A DNA stretch of 64,000 nucleotides, from assembly GCF_002099425.1 (NCBI RefSeq), contig NW_018344001.1:7955001-8019000 (forward strand). The letters run 5' to 3'. The notes under the pieces are model-generated. The model saw only the letters and a list, made by a program, of their open reading frames with translations. It had not been told where the DNA came from and ran no database searches. This DNA comes from Phascolarctos cinereus (taxonomy: Eukaryota > Chordata > Mammalia > Diprotodontia > Phascolarctidae). Position numbers and translations under genes: made by a program. How positions within the stretch are numbered: position 1 is the first letter of the stretch; each line of letters starts with the position of its first letter. Shown one piece after another: positions 41,836 to 53,394 of the stretch.

Positions 41836-42390
41836 GAGAGAGAAAAAGAGACAAAGACAGAGAGACAGAGAGAGGAGAGAGGGAGAGAGAGACAGAGGCA
41901 AAGAGAGACACACAGAGACAGAGAGAGGAGAGGAGAGAGAAAAAGAGACAAAGACAGAGAGACAGAGACAGAGAGAGAGAAGAGAGACAGAGAGACAGAG
42001 AGAGGAGAGAGGGAGAGAGAAAAAGAGACAAAGACAGAGAGACAGAGACAGAGAGAGAGAGACAGAGACAGAGAGAGAAGAGAAAGAGACACAGAGAGAG
42101 ACAGAGAGAGGAGAGAGGGAGAGAGACAGAAGCAAAGAGAGACAGAGAGAGGAGAGACACACAGAGACAGAGAGAGGAGAGGGAGAGAGAGAGGCAGAGA
42201 CAGAGAGACAGAGAGACAGAGAGACAGACAGAGAGAGCAGAGAGGTAGAGAGACAGAAGCAAAGAGAGACAGAGAGAGGAGAGACACACAGAGACAGAGA
42301 GAGGAGAGAAGGAGAGAGAAAAAGAGACAAAGACAGAGAGACAGAGACAGAGACAGAGAAGAGAGACAGACAGAGAGAGAGGCATAGGTA
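41432..42390. repeat. GA/GACA array of almost 1 kb with higher-order units
   Basis: Nearly all purine on the plus strand apart from C in GACA and GGCA units. A longer word, AAAAAGAGACAAAGACAGAG, occurs four times (starts near 41843, 41940, 42020, 42319), so the array grew by block duplication as well as slippage. Open frames of 300-400 codons on both strands come from the repeat. RAVER2 sense RNA reads UCUCUGUCUC-like. Confidence 0.97.
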
Positions 42391-42477
42391 ACACACTTGA
42401 CCTCAGATCCCCCAGCTCCAAATCCCTTTACAACATACTACATTCTCCAGTCCTGCTTGGTGCTAATAACTTCTTTC

Positions 42478-42620
42478 CAAACATGCTCTATTTACACAGA
42501 AGGAAACCGAGGCCAACAGAGGTTAAGTGACTTGATCAGGGTCACACAACTACTAAGCATCATAGGCAGGATTCAAACTCAGGTCTTCCGGACACCAAGC
42601 CCAGAGCTCTGTCTACACTA
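42478..42620 (-). mobile_element. MIR-like SINE, reverse
   Basis: ACACAGAAGGAAACCGAGGC, GTTAAGTGACTTGATCAGGG, TTCAAACTCAGGTCTTCCGG. Confidence 0.75.
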
Positions 42621-43439
42621 GCTAGTAAAGACTGCAAGTGAAAACATATATCTCTCTGTTTCACTGTTCACCATGTTGATACTCAGAAAATCGTGGAACT
42701 AAAATTGTCTCTGTTTCTTCCAGTAATCTCCAACATTTTTTGATTGCATACCAATATCAATCTTTAAACACAGCACTCACTCCAAATATATTTGTATTTA
42801 TTTATAAATTACATACATGTGCTGTGAGAACATGTTGTGTAAACTATGTTAACACCTATAAAAAAATTAAAAATGATAAACCATGTTTTAACAATCTTTA
42901 GGAATAGTGCAGAACATTTTTCTTTCACTAAAATATGTTACTAATAATTATTCTGAGAGCACTATGGCTACATATTGCCATGTCATGATTTTCAAAAGTC
43001 TTGCTCCAACGTGCTGTGATAGAGAAGTTTCTGAATTTCCTTCTAAATTATCTTTTGCAACGCTTAGTATTAAAGTCTCTCAGAATGGAAAAATTCACAC
43101 CATGAAGACATGTATTTCCAAATGAAGGAAGCATATCACTAGCTGTGCTCACTAAAGCAGGATCTTTTTTTTTCAATCCATCAATTACAGAAGAGTTTCG
43201 TTGAAACTCAGCTATTACATTTCCATGTTCCCTGACATAAACCAATTATTTCTACAAATAAATCAAAAGTTGAAAACTCACTGCCAGCTCTGCTTTTGGA
43301 AGATTTTTAAACAGATCAGAAAATGTTGTTTCCAATTTTTAGAGTGTGCAGCTGACAGAGAGACAATCGTGTGCAAAAAAAAAAAAGGATGGTTTCAAAC
43401 GCATCACTCCTCATGATGGCTTCATACGATCATTAGCTA

Positions 43440-43660
43440 ACATTTCAAGGCATGAAATTCATCATTAATCATTAATGACAGTTGACATAAATCTGTATTT
43501 CTAATGCTTTTCCTGATAATTCTGAATGATTTTGGCTGTCTGGCCATCAGGCCTAATTAGGTCACCAGGGCTTTTACTTTGTAATGTGTCTGACAAAGAG
43601 CCAGGGCCAGGAGGTGAGGAAGTGGAAGCTCGGACTGTCTGTCTCTTGTTCACTTTTGCT
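43440..43660. promoter_or_regulatory. Candidate conserved non-coding element
   Basis: Repeat-free, with homeobox-like words close together: CATTAATCATTAATGACAG, the palindrome CCTAATTAGG, and GGTCACC. No open frame. The call rests on texture only. Confidence 0.2.
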
Positions 43661-43741
43661 CACATTATTAGGGTTATTTTCAATCTAAAGTTTCTTTGCT
43701 GAATCTTTTTAAGGGGGAAGGAAGGAAAAGGAAATAAGTCT

Positions 43742-43968
43742 GTAGATCCTACTATACGCCAGGCACAGTGCTAGGAACCTTACAAATGTCACCTCATTTG
43801 ATCCTCATTTGAATAGTAGGTGCTATTATTATTCCCATTTTCAGATGAGGAAACTGAGGCAGACAAAGGGAAGTGATTTGCCCAGGGTCACACAGCTGAG
43901 GCAAGATCTGAACTGAGGCCTTCCTGACTCCAGGACTAGTGCTTTGTCCACTGCACCACCAGCTTCCA
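43742..43968 (-). mobile_element. MIR-like CORE-SINE, reverse
   Basis: CTATACGCCAGGCACAGTGC, CATTTTCAGATGAGGAAACT, TTTGCCCAGGGTCACACAGC, CTTTGTCCACTGCACCACC. Confidence 0.82.
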
Positions 43969-43984
43969 TTTATCCAATTTGTGA

Positions 43985-44165
43985 AGGTTAGTTTAGCCAA
44001 AACTAGATAATATCAATATATTACAAACATTACCCATTATGATCAAAAATATAGAGAAGGTTTAACATAAGGAAAACTACTAATATAATTGATTATATCA
44101 ATAATAAAAGTAAAAAAAAAGTGACCATGTGAATAGATGGAGAAAAAAGCAAAATTATCATTATT
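43985..44165 (+). mobile_element. L1 ORF2 fragment
   Basis: CCCATTATGATCAAAAATAT, GGTTTAACATAAGGAAAACT, TTGATTATATCAATAATAAA: the stretch before the L1 reverse transcriptase core. Confidence 0.55.
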
Positions 44166-44189
44166 CTTTTACCTCATTGGATCATCTTC

Positions 44190-44365
44190 TTCACTCCATG
44201 TTGTGCACGTTACCCACTCTGGAGATGTCTAGTCTAGACCATGAAATCTTGCATGAGCGTCACATCTATGTGGGCAACATTTTGTTGAGACAGAAGCCTT
44301 TAAAGGCTCTACTGAATCCAATGCTTTTTTTATATAATCAACAAACAATAAGCATAGTTGAGTTT
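44190..44365 (-). mobile_element. RTE LINE, reverse-transcriptase fragment
   Basis: Read in reverse it has TTGTTTGTTGATTATATAAA then AAAGCATTGGATTCAGTAGA, corresponding to a FVDY.KAFDSVE-type reverse-transcriptase phrase of RTE elements. Broken. Confidence 0.6.
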
Positions 44366-44534
44366 TTGTCTTCTCTACCTTTCCCAGACTATGTGTGTCC
44401 ATGATGCAGACTTTCCAACTCCCAAAACAATGAACGATCTTTCCCCTGTCCCAACCTGCCTCCCTAACACATAGGCCAAGTCAGGTGTCACCCACCTACA
44501 TGACTGCAAGACAATAGATGGACAGACATGGAGG

Positions 44535-44825
44535 CAGCCGTCTTCAAACATCTGAGGAGTCATCAAAGAGGGGTTGATTGGACTTGTTCTGCCTGACCCT
44601 GAAAGGCAGAACTGGGAACCATGGACCACGGTGAAAAATGGTAAATTTGGGTTTGGTGTGAGGACAAACTTGCTAATGATGAGAGCTATCCAAAAGGGAA
44701 GCAGGCTGCTTTGGGGGCTGCTGGGTTTGCCCCCATAGAGTTCTTCAGTCAAAGGCTGGACAAGCCCTTGTTAGGAAGCTTTCATGGGTGTCCTAGGGTC
44801 CTTTCCAACTCTGAGAATCTGTGAT
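44535..44825 (+). mobile_element. CR1/L3-like LINE 3' end
   Basis: GAAAGGCAGAACTGGGAACC, AGAGCTATCCAAAAGGGAAG, AGTCAAAGGCTGGACAAGCC, GGTCCTTTCCAACTCTGAGA, then TCTGTGATTC. Confidence 0.75.
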
Positions 44826-45274
44826 TCACGTAGAAAGTTAGAGCCCAATAGAAACTGAGTAAAGAAAAAATGATGAGGGGGACTACGTCTGAGGCCAGGC
44901 TCAGCAAGCTAGAGCCCTTCCTGCCATGAGTGGCCCCTTACATTGACACTGTCACTATCTAAGCTCTCTAAGGACACAGCCCCGACCCAGAGCACAGAAA
45001 AGGGGGAGCTGCTCATTTAACCAACACAGTCTGACCATCTTTCTAGTTAATCTGAAATTTCAAAGTATTTCAATGGATTTCTAGTCAGATCTCTGGCCAG
45101 ATGAACTTCAAAACAAAGCGAACACTCCACCATTTCTCCCAAAATGCCAACAGTCTGCATTTACAAGGGAACCTCATGGGTTCCAAGAGTTGAATGACCC
45201 CACTTCCCCTCAAGGATACCACTTTCTTCCAACCTCATCACTTCAAATCAATTCTAAAGGTTGAGACATTCAAG

Positions 45275-45532
45275 TAATTCTCTTTCGCAAATATTCATTT
45301 AATGCCTATTACATAAAGGAAATCGGGCCAGGCGTTAGGATGAGTAAGACAGTCCCTGCCCTAAAGGAGGAATTCAGACTAGGGGTGAGGCAGGGAAAGA
45401 AAGAAAACAAGAGCCAAAATAGCTGTATTCCAAGGTAGGACATGCTAAGTGAGAAAACAGAAATCCGCAGGAAGACGAGTCTTCCTGACTTGGGGCCCCA
45501 TGCTCTGTGCACTATGGCCAGCCCTACCTGCC
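45275..45532. repeat. Old unclassified repeat and SINE scrap
   Basis: 45275-45420: TTCATTTAATGCCTATTACA, CCCTGCCCTAAAGGAGG. 45462-45532 (minus): GCAGGAAGACGAGTCTTCCT, a SINE head scrap. Confidence 0.5.
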
Positions 45533-45535
45533 CCC

Positions 45536-45860
45536 ACACAGCTGATTACTCTAGCTCAAACCCTCATCCACTCTCACTGGGACCACTGGAACAGCTGGCT
45601 AACGGGTGTGTCCCCTACCCCCCAGAACCAAGGGTCTCCTCACTCCACTCGATCCCCCGCTCACATGCCAAAGTAAGTTTATATCCTACCCTTGCCCCCA
45701 CTTCCACCTCCCCACTCCATGCACGCGCTTCTATCAATAAACTGTAGGGGCTCCGCATTCCCTCTAGAATGAGCTAGCGCTCTCATTTAAAGGCCCCAAG
45801 CTACAACCTGGCTCCCGCCTAATTTTTCAGTCTTCTCACGCTTAACTCTCCTCCATGCCC
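45536..45860 (+). mobile_element. L2 LINE fragment
   Basis: CTACAACCTGGCTCCCGCCT, AATTTTTCAGTCTTCTCACG, CTTAACTCTCCTCCATGCCC match the L2 ORF end; the rest is decayed. Confidence 0.55.
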
Positions 45861-45889
45861 TCTGTGGCACCTCCATGTCTAAGGGGATG

Positions 45890-46450
45890 GAAGGATGGGT
45901 CTGGAGTCAGAAAGACCTGGGTTCAAATCTGGCCTCAGACATTTACTTACTGATGTGACCCCAGGCAAGTCAATTAACTTCCACCTGCCTCAGTTTCCTC
46001 AGCTGTAAAATGGAGATAATAATATGATCTGCCTCACAGGGTTGTTGTGATGATCCAGTGAGAAGATATTTGTAAAGCACTTAGTACAATGCCTGGCACA
46101 CAGTAGGCACTTAATAAATGCTTCTTCCCTCCCCGGAAAAGTTGAGGTAATTGAGATCAAGTGATTTGCCAAAGGCAACACAGTTCGTAAGTATCTGAGG
46201 CAGGATTCGAACTGAGCTCTATCCAGGGCAAAGCCTAAGGTCCCTCACCACTCTTTCCATGGTCTCCAAGGTCCCTGCATCACAATGTACCGTGTTTTGT
46301 GATTAGGAAATGGCTTCACATTCACTTTGTTCCCACAACCCTTTGAGTTACAGAGGAAAAGTCTTATTATCCCCTACTTTTAGAGGAGGAAGCAGGTTCA
46401 GTGCTTTGCGAGGGTCACGCAAGATGCAAGCCCAGGTCTGCAGATCCACA
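45890..46450. mobile_element. CORE-SINE (plus) followed by MIR-like pieces (minus)
   Basis: 45890-46128 plus: GGTCTGGAGTCAGAAAGACC, GTAAAATGGAGATAATAATA, GTGCC-type tail with CACACAGTAGGCACTTAATA. 46138-46232 minus: ATCTGAGGCAGGATTCGAAC. 46350-46450 minus: TTATCCCCTACTTTTAGAGG. Confidence 0.75.
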
Positions 46451-47379
46451 TCATGTGTAACGGTTTTTGCTGTTTAAGCGCCATGTGTCACAGCATTTCT
46501 TTCCTCTAGATATATCAAGGTAGAATGAATTTTTTCCTGGAAGCTCTTTAGACAAGTACCTAACTGGGAGATAAAGACTCTGGCTAATTTGTTCACTTGG
46601 GTCAACACTACAGTCTCTTCCTTGGGCTGACCTGAAATACAGCATACCTTCTTCCCAGGAAGATAATAAATCCAATCCAAGAAACTGGTACTTATTAAGT
46701 CTTCTGGATGCAACCTCTAAGCTATACATCTGACACCTTGTAAGCGCATCCTCAACCCAAAAAGATTCAACAACAAATACATCAGCCCTGAACAAGGTGG
46801 GACAGGGACACGATTATCATGAAACTTTATTTATGGTTTAACCCAAGAGAACACATAGGGCTTTCCTTACTAAACAGCTCAAGGTCATTTTGGGGGGGCT
46901 CCTTGCATTCTATCACTGCCATTCACGTCGACAGACAAATAGATCTTTTCTTTCTTTCTTTTTTTCCCCCCTTCTTCTGCTCTAACAACTTTACAGGAGG
47001 AAGAAGCGGATGTACCTGGGTCCTTTGAGAGAGGTGATCTCCAGGCATCAAGAGATGCAGGCAGCCAACACGGCCCTGAGTGCATCCAACTGCCATTGAA
47101 GTCTTAACCTTAAAGCCAGAATCTAAGGACTGCCAGGACTGGCATGTTTTCTTCTCTTTCAATTGGCTCTCAGAAAAATCTCTACCCTCTTGTATTTGGA
47201 TGGTTTAATTTTGGGGAAAATAATCTGCCATCTAACCTCAATACAATGATAAAGGGTAATCTTTAAATCCTCCACCTCCTCCTCATTGTTTACCACTGGG
47301 CACTCTGCTGTGCAGTGGGTGTACAAAGACAAAAACGAAGAGTCTGCCCTCAAGGAGCCTATATGAGACATGTACATGT

Positions 47380-47634
47380 AGTAATAATAATAACTGCTAC
47401 CATTTATATAGCACTTTAAAATCCGCAAAGGACTTTACAAGTATTATCTCATTGGGTTCTCATAACAACCCTGAGAGGTAGGTGCTAGTAATATCCCCAT
47501 TTTACAGGTGAGGAAACTGAGGCACGTGGAGGGTTTTTTAAAAAATGACTTGCCCAAGGTCATACTCACAGCTAGTAGGTGAATTCACATCTTTTAGATT
47601 CTAGCTGCAGGTCTCTGTCCACTGTGTAACCTAG
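47380..47634 (-). mobile_element. MIR-like CORE-SINE, reverse
   Basis: TACCATTTATATAGCACTTT, CCCCATTTTACAGGTGAGGA, GACTTGCCCAAGGTCATACT. Confidence 0.82.
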
Positions 47635-47739
47635 ATTCATTCTTCTGCATTATATGCCTATATGGATCTATAAAACCTAAATTCAACACAATGGAGGGAG
47701 GGAGGGCACACCTATGGGGCAGGAGGATGGAAGCGGTGT

Positions 47740-48180
47740 ACTATCAAGTGGGAAAGCTAGGTTGGGGCCAGGGCGTGAAGGCTTTAAATGCCCAACACGG
47801 GAGCCGGCAGAGACCAGCAGGGAATCAACAGGGAGTTAGAGCTTATAGAGCAGGGGATGAGTCAGGTCAGGCAAACTCCCCGAAGGCCCATTTATGCTTC
47901 CTGGTATCTCCCAGCTCAGTGCCTCTTGCATGGTTGGCACCCTGTATCTGTTGGATTACAGCGAGTGGAAAAGGGAGCAAAATGATGTTTTGGGGTCTTG
48001 TGCTTTGGGGGAAATCACCATGGCGGTGCAGAGTGAGCCGCAGGGTAAAAAGCTGGAAGCAAGGAGACCATGTTGGAGGCTACCTACTGCCTAAGACTGC
48101 AGATAAGGGTGAGCCCGCCAGGGCTGGGTGAAGACAGAGAAAGGGGCCAAGCTCAGATGTGAGGAGTCGTGGCTACTATG
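47740..48180 (+). repeat. Possible copy of the long unclassified repeat
   Basis: AGCTAGGTTGGGGCCAGGGC, GTGAAGGCTTTAAATGCC fit the family of 40862; the rest is not clearly alignable. The 146-codon frame here has no recognisable domain. Confidence 0.35.
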
Positions 48181-48837
48181 CTCTCTGTATCTGGACCTGC
48201 ACCAACCTTTCAGTCTAATGATAGAACAATTCCAGAAAGGACACAATTGACCATCTGACTCCTCAGACCCGGGAGGAACTTTTAGAGGGGCTCCCTTTCT
48301 GCACCCACACTTCAGAGAAGGCTTTGGGGTTTGCTTCATACACAGCACTTCAATCAAAACAATGTTGTGCTAATCAAATGATTCTTATTATTAAATTGCC
48401 TGTAAAATGTCACATTTTCTATGTTCAACTATTCACTCTCTGTTCTGTTTTTAACAACCATACAATTCATTCTCAAGTTCACATTGTATCTGTTCTTTTT
48501 GTGTGGGGGTGGGGGTGGGGGGCTGTTTTGAAACAGCCTCTGGCCAAAAACTATAAAGTTCTGACCAATAAAATAATGTATTCCACATTTCCCTCCCTCC
48601 TTCCTTCAACAAGAAATAACAAAACAATTTTAACCACTTCATGGTGACCTGAGATCATCAATTATCTGAAAATCCATTAACTCACAGTATGATACATAAT
48701 CCAGGCGTAAATTGTTAATTTTCCCACCAGTCAGCTCTCATCATTCACTATGGTCCCAATTGAACCTCTTCCCCCCACTGTAATATTTCTAATTTGGCAT
48801 GGGCTGGTTGTGGGGCATGGGAGAGGAGGGAATCACA

Positions 48838-48985
48838 GAGTTGTAAAAAGCCTTAGATGTTCAAACCCCTTTTACAAAGAGGGAAACTGAAAGTCAGAAG
48901 GGGGAAATTCCTTACTTGCCCCAGGTCAGTAAGGTAGAAGGTTTCAGCGGTGGGATTATCACCTAGGCCCTAGGAGGTCAAATCC
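48838..48985 (-). mobile_element. MIR-like SINE fragment
   Basis: AAACCCCTTTTACAAAGAGG, GAAACTGAAAGTCAGAAG, CTTGCCCCAGGTCAG. Confidence 0.6.
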
Positions 48986-48986
48986 A

Positions 48987-49124
48987 GGGGAGGGAGGGAG
49001 GGAGGGAGGGAGGGAGGGAGGAAGGAAGGAAGGAAGGAAGGAAGGAAGGAAGGAAGGAAGGAAGGAAGGAAGGAAGGAAGGAAGGAAGGAAGGAAGGAAG
49101 GAAGGAAGGAAGGAAGGAAGGAAG
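48987..49124. repeat. (GGGA)n then (GGAA)n microsatellite
   Basis: About 8 GGGA units, then about 25 GGAA units; UUCC in RAVER2 sense RNA. Confidence 0.97.
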
Positions 49125-49671
49125 GGGAAATAAGAGTTGTTCATTGGAAAAAGTAAAAGTAAAAGTTTCAAAAACTACTAGTAATTTGAAGCATCAAGTC
49201 TATGGCAAATTGAGAGACAGGGAGTAGTACTGGCAAGAGTTAAAACTTCTGTCTTGTTTTGGGACCTTGCACACACAATAATTTCCAACGCTAATACACT
49301 CCTGAGCCCCAGCAGTGCACTTATCACATGCTGCCGGGAGAGACTTGTGGACTTGGGGAAAAGGCGCCAGGAAATGAAACATGAACACAAAAGAGAAGCG
49401 GGAGGGGACCGAAGATAAGCGAGCTGCTGTGCCCCTCATTCCACAGCGACTCCAAGTTAGCGCTATTCACCCATCGGGTTTTATCTCCCCACTGGGGCTG
49501 TCAGTTCCCCCAAAGGGAAGTTCCTGGGTTTTGTAGCCCTCCAGCTCCCAGCTCAATGTCTCTCATCCAGCAGACCCCGACGATGACCTGTTGGATTAGG
49601 GAGAGTGGGAAAGAAGGGAAATGAAGTTTACAGGTCAGTGCGTTTGGCACGCCTGTTAAATCCACTCAGAG

Positions 49672-49745
49672 TCAGTCATTCACCTTGCACTAAGTGCCTT
49701 CTATGTACCTGGCACTGTGCTAAATGTTGGGGGTACAAAGAAACC
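49672..49745 (+). repeat. Old unclassified repeat, short piece
   Basis: CACTAAGTGCCTTCTATGTA, CCTGGCACTGTGCTAAATGT. Confidence 0.65.
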
Positions 49746-50175
49746 CCCACCCCCCAAAAAAAGGGGGGGCTGGTGGCTCAGCAGTACATAAGACTGGACA
49801 ACCGTCTGGCCCCTTCTCCTTCCCACTAGCTCAAACAATGCAAAGGTAAAGTATAGGCATAAGTGGGCAGGAAAGGGGGATGCTCCTCACCTGGCTTTTT
49901 ATTTCTCTCCCCAAGAACTCTCTGTCTGTTATTCTTATTGATCTACCAGGAGACATAAAATAGCATTTTTGGTATAGGAAGACATGCAGAAATGAAAAAA
50001 AAAGATTAAATATTTTTTGCCTTAAAACTTAGGGGCATGAATCTGAACTGAACTATGAAAAATGCTTTGAAAAGAGTTCATGGGGAAAAATAAAAAGGAT
50101 CTAATGCTACCTTCAAGCAGTGGAAAATTCACAAGCATTTACCACTCCGTGAAAATGTTAATCGACTGCTGAGCT

Positions 50176-50520
50176 GTGACAACCAGATTGATTCCATTTT
50201 GTGAACAATCTCCATTTGAGACCTATTCTTGTAGATCACCCCATTTGGGGAAATTCCACCTGCTTGCTCCTGCCCCTGCTACACACTCAGAAAATCCCTA
50301 ATCTTTCCTTCAAAAATAAATTACATTATTTAATACTACATACTGTTTTGTATCCTATTTTTTTTCTATGTGTATAAAAATCTGCACAAAAATCTGTATT
50401 CAAGATCTTTGTGCCTGCTGAGGATCCCTGGACCCACTTTATTATGCATGCTTTCTAATAAATCTTGTAGCTCAGACTTTGTTTCCTCATTTATTATAAA
50501 TCCACTTGCAACCGTGTTTA
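50176..50520 (+). mobile_element. Possible solo LTR of an endogenous retrovirus (fossil)
   Basis: Starts TGTGACAACCAGATTGATTC. Has a TATA-like GTGTATAAAAATCTG near 50372, and CTTTCTAATAAATCTTGTAG with a polyadenylation signal near 50457, in the order and spacing of an LTR. The right edge and a target duplication were not found. No internal retroviral genes are nearby. Confidence 0.4.
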
Positions 50521-50654
50521 GAATGAAACTTATCTGAAATCCTTAATTCTGAGATGTGATCCAAGTTGTACCTTTTTGATGGTGGGAGGACATTATTAAC
50601 TATGCCTGAATGATTTTATTTGTCCAAATGTGAAACCGTCCCACCAATCATAAT

Positions 50655-50838
50655 TATTGCTGGACTTGGAGTCCTAAGACATGAGCTTGTATCCTGGCTC
50701 TGCCATTCACTACTCATGTTACTTTAGGCAAGTCACAATCTCTTTCTTCGGGCTTCAGTATCTTCATTTATAAAATTAGAGTTTCCACTAACTATCTCCT
50801 GGGGCCCCTTCCAGTTCTATATGTATGACCCTATTACT
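50655..50838 (+). mobile_element. tRNA-headed SINE, decayed
   Basis: CTGGACTTGGAGTCCTAAGA, TTTAGGCAAGTCACAATCTC, CCCCTTCCAGTTCTATATGT. Confidence 0.65.
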
Positions 50839-50987
50839 TAAGAAGCAGCCCTCTCTTAACAAGAACCAATAATCATTCAAAAGAAATATTTATAATGGGC
50901 TGATAAAGAACAGAACATGAATGAAAAATATGCTGCCCACTAACAAAATGTCAAACAGCTCATTCCATTTTGTAATGAATGATGTAG

Positions 50988-51168
50988 GATTCAATGACTT
51001 AGGGCTGAAAGAGAATTTAGAGGTCATCCAATCCAACCATTTTACAGGTGAGGAAACTGAGGACCTGGCAGGAGAAGTGACTTACTCAGGGTCATCAGCT
51101 ACTATTAGACGTGTCATTTAAACCCATGTCTTTCTGTCTCCAAGGCCATTTTTTTTATCCAAAGTTAT
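50988..51168 (-). mobile_element. MIR-like SINE, reverse
   Basis: GAGGTCATCCAATCCAACCA, TTTTACAGGTGAGGAAACTG, GTGACTTACTCAGGGTCATC. Confidence 0.75.
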
Positions 51169-51353
51169 CACACTCCTCTCAGAACAGATTTCTTTTTAAG
51201 AAAAAAAATTAAGTCCGTCATGAAAATCAATTATCATCAAGAATTTAGCCATAAAATATTCTTAAATTAGGTGAGTATATTAGACTTAAGTTTTATTTTC
51301 AGTTGAATAATTTAAATCTATTTCAATTCAACAAAACCTTCTATAGAGCAAGG

Positions 51354-51639
51354 AGGGCAGTTGGATGGCACAGTGGATAGAGTTATCAGGCCCAGAGTTG
51401 GGAACAGTTATCTTTGCAAGCTCAAATCTGGCCTCAGACACCTATTAGCTGTGTGACCCTGGGCACGTCACTTCACCCTGTTTGCCTCAGTTTTCTCATC
51501 CGTAAGATGAGCTGGAGAAGGAAAAGGTAAACTACTCCAATATCCAGTAAACCACTCCAGGTTCTGCCAAGATAACTCCAAATGGGGTCATGGAGAGCTG
51601 GACATGACTAAAAAATGACTGAACAACAACAAAAAAATG
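51354..51639 (+). mobile_element. SINE with RTE-like tail and 8-bp flanking repeat
   Basis: GGATGGCACAGTGGATAGAG head, CTGGAGAAGGAAAAGGTAAA, GGGGTCATGGAGAGCTGGAC, ATGACTGAACAACAAC end. GAGCAAGG flanks it at 51346-51353 and 51640-51647. Confidence 0.85.
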
Positions 51640-51839
51640 GAGCAAGGCCACTCCCCAACTGATCCAGCTCTCTGCCCTTCCCAGCTCCTCTACTTCAGTC
51701 AATGATGCCGCCCTCTAACAACTCTCCCCCAAGGCTAATCAATCTAATCCTTGCTTCACATGGCAACCCCACAAAAACTTCCAGGCAGCTATTACATCTT
51801 CCCTGAGTCTCCACACTAAATGTCCCTAGGTCACGTGAC

Positions 51840-52860
51840 ACAGATCCCTTCACCCTCCTGGATGCCCTCCTTCAGCTTATCGGAGTCCTTCCTAAACTGT
51901 GGCCCCAAGAACCAAACAACAACAGTGTAGCTATATCATGTGACCAAGTACCAGTACAGTGGAATTACCTATCTTTCTTCCTGGAAGCTACACTTCTCTG
52001 AATGAAGCTCACAAGTACAGGAGCATTACTGACTGCTTTATATCACAGTAATTATGAATTTGAAGTTTACTGAAATTTCCAGAAAAACTGTAATCTGATG
52101 ATGTCTCCCCTATCTTGTACTTGGAAAGTCAATTTTCTGAACTATTGCAAAAGACTTTACAACAATGGTCCCGGATATAGTGGATGACCTTGGCTTCTTT
52201 GACATCTGACTGAGCTCTAAGCTCTCCAAAGCACCTGCTTCAGCTGCCCTCATGGCCCTTGGAATAAATTGTTCTCATCCACCCATTCAGCCAGGGGAAG
52301 TCCTCACATGCTTGGGGTAGATTCATCCACATTTAATATTAGTGTACTAATAAAGTCAGCAAAATGGACTAACCTTTTTTTTTAATTCTGTGTTAACTAT
52401 CCTTCTTAGCTTGTAGGCGCTGGAAAATTTGATAAGCACAACATCTCTGCATTTATCTAAGTCATGGATAAAAACAGAAAAGGAGAAAGGGCAGATCCCT
52501 AGGAAATTCCCCTGAGACCTCCTAAAACACAGACACTGAAACATTAATCACTACTCTTAGAATCCAGTCTTCCAACCAGCTCCAAATCCATCTTGCCCAC
52601 ATTTCTCCACCTTTTCCACAAGAGTATTATGAGAAACTTGAACACATCACTAAAATCTAGGGAAACCAAAGCATTCTCTTGATCTGCAAATCTAGTAGCC
52701 CTGTCAGATAAGGAAGTTAGGTTCTCTTGACTATAGCCTCACTCAGTTTATGGTATTATTCCTTACATTATTTTTACCAGACCATGCCACACTCTTATGG
52801 TCAGTTCCTGTTATCTACCTTTATTTCTATCTCTTGTGCACATCTTTTACAAATCCAAGT
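51840..52860 (-). mobile_element. CR1/L3-like LINE, about 1 kb
   Basis: Antisense order kept for a long way: CTGGATGCCCTCCTTCAGCT, GAGTCCTTCCTAAACTGTGG, CAGTACAGTGGAATTACCTA, TATCTAAGTCATGGATAAAA, CCAACCAGCTCCAAATCCAT, ATGAGAAACTTGAACACATC, AGCCCTGTCAGATAAGGAAG. It overlaps the region seen in sense at 20395. Confidence 0.82.
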
Positions 52861-52904
52861 TGGTTGGTAAGTTCTCTGTGCATCTAAAATCCTCTCTTCA
52901 GACA

Positions 52905-53015
52905 ACAAATCCATTAGAGTGTGAGCTCCTTGAGGGCAGGGACTATTTTTTGCCTTTCTTTGTATCCCCAGCACTTAGCATAGTACCTGGCTCACTGTAG
53001 GCACTGATTGATTTT
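52905..53015 (+). repeat. L2/MIR-type 3' tail
   Basis: ATTAGAGTGTGAGCTCCTTG, AGGGCAGGGACTATT, TTTGTATCCCCAGCACTTAG. Confidence 0.75.
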
Positions 53016-53394
53016 CAGGATTATTCTCTTTGTATATTTAGAAATGCATTCTTGGGAATTTCCCATCCTTCCTTGGATGACTTCTCCTGTAGAATTTTAT
53101 TCCCTGTGATTCTGCCCATGTTTTCTTGGAAAATGGCTTTTCCCCAAATTAAGCTTCATGTTGGAGAACACCAAGATTTCCTCTCCTCTCTCATAAACTG
53201 CAAGAGGTAGTAGTCACTTGGCTGTGAGGTTTCCATCATTTATGTGTCTAGAAACTAGTCCTTCCCTGGTAGTGAGAATTGCAGATTCAGAGGAGAACAG
53301 CCCCTTTTTGGGTCCTCTGCCTTTTGAAGGATGGTGTTATCCATTAAGCAGGTCAAGAAAGCATGAGCTGCTCAGCTTCTGGTAGAAAGCTCCA

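Noticed and set aside
41028-42421. Open frames of 300-400 codons on both strands (RERQRERE- and SLSLCLS-type)
   Set aside because: They consist of the GA/GACA array; six-frame openness is expected of such sequence.
47691-48131. 146-codon plus-strand frame
   Set aside because: It partly resembles the long unclassified repeat and shows no domain.
48987-49124. CRISPR-like regular spacing in repeat tracts
   Set aside because: Plain microsatellite without unique spacers, in a vertebrate genome.
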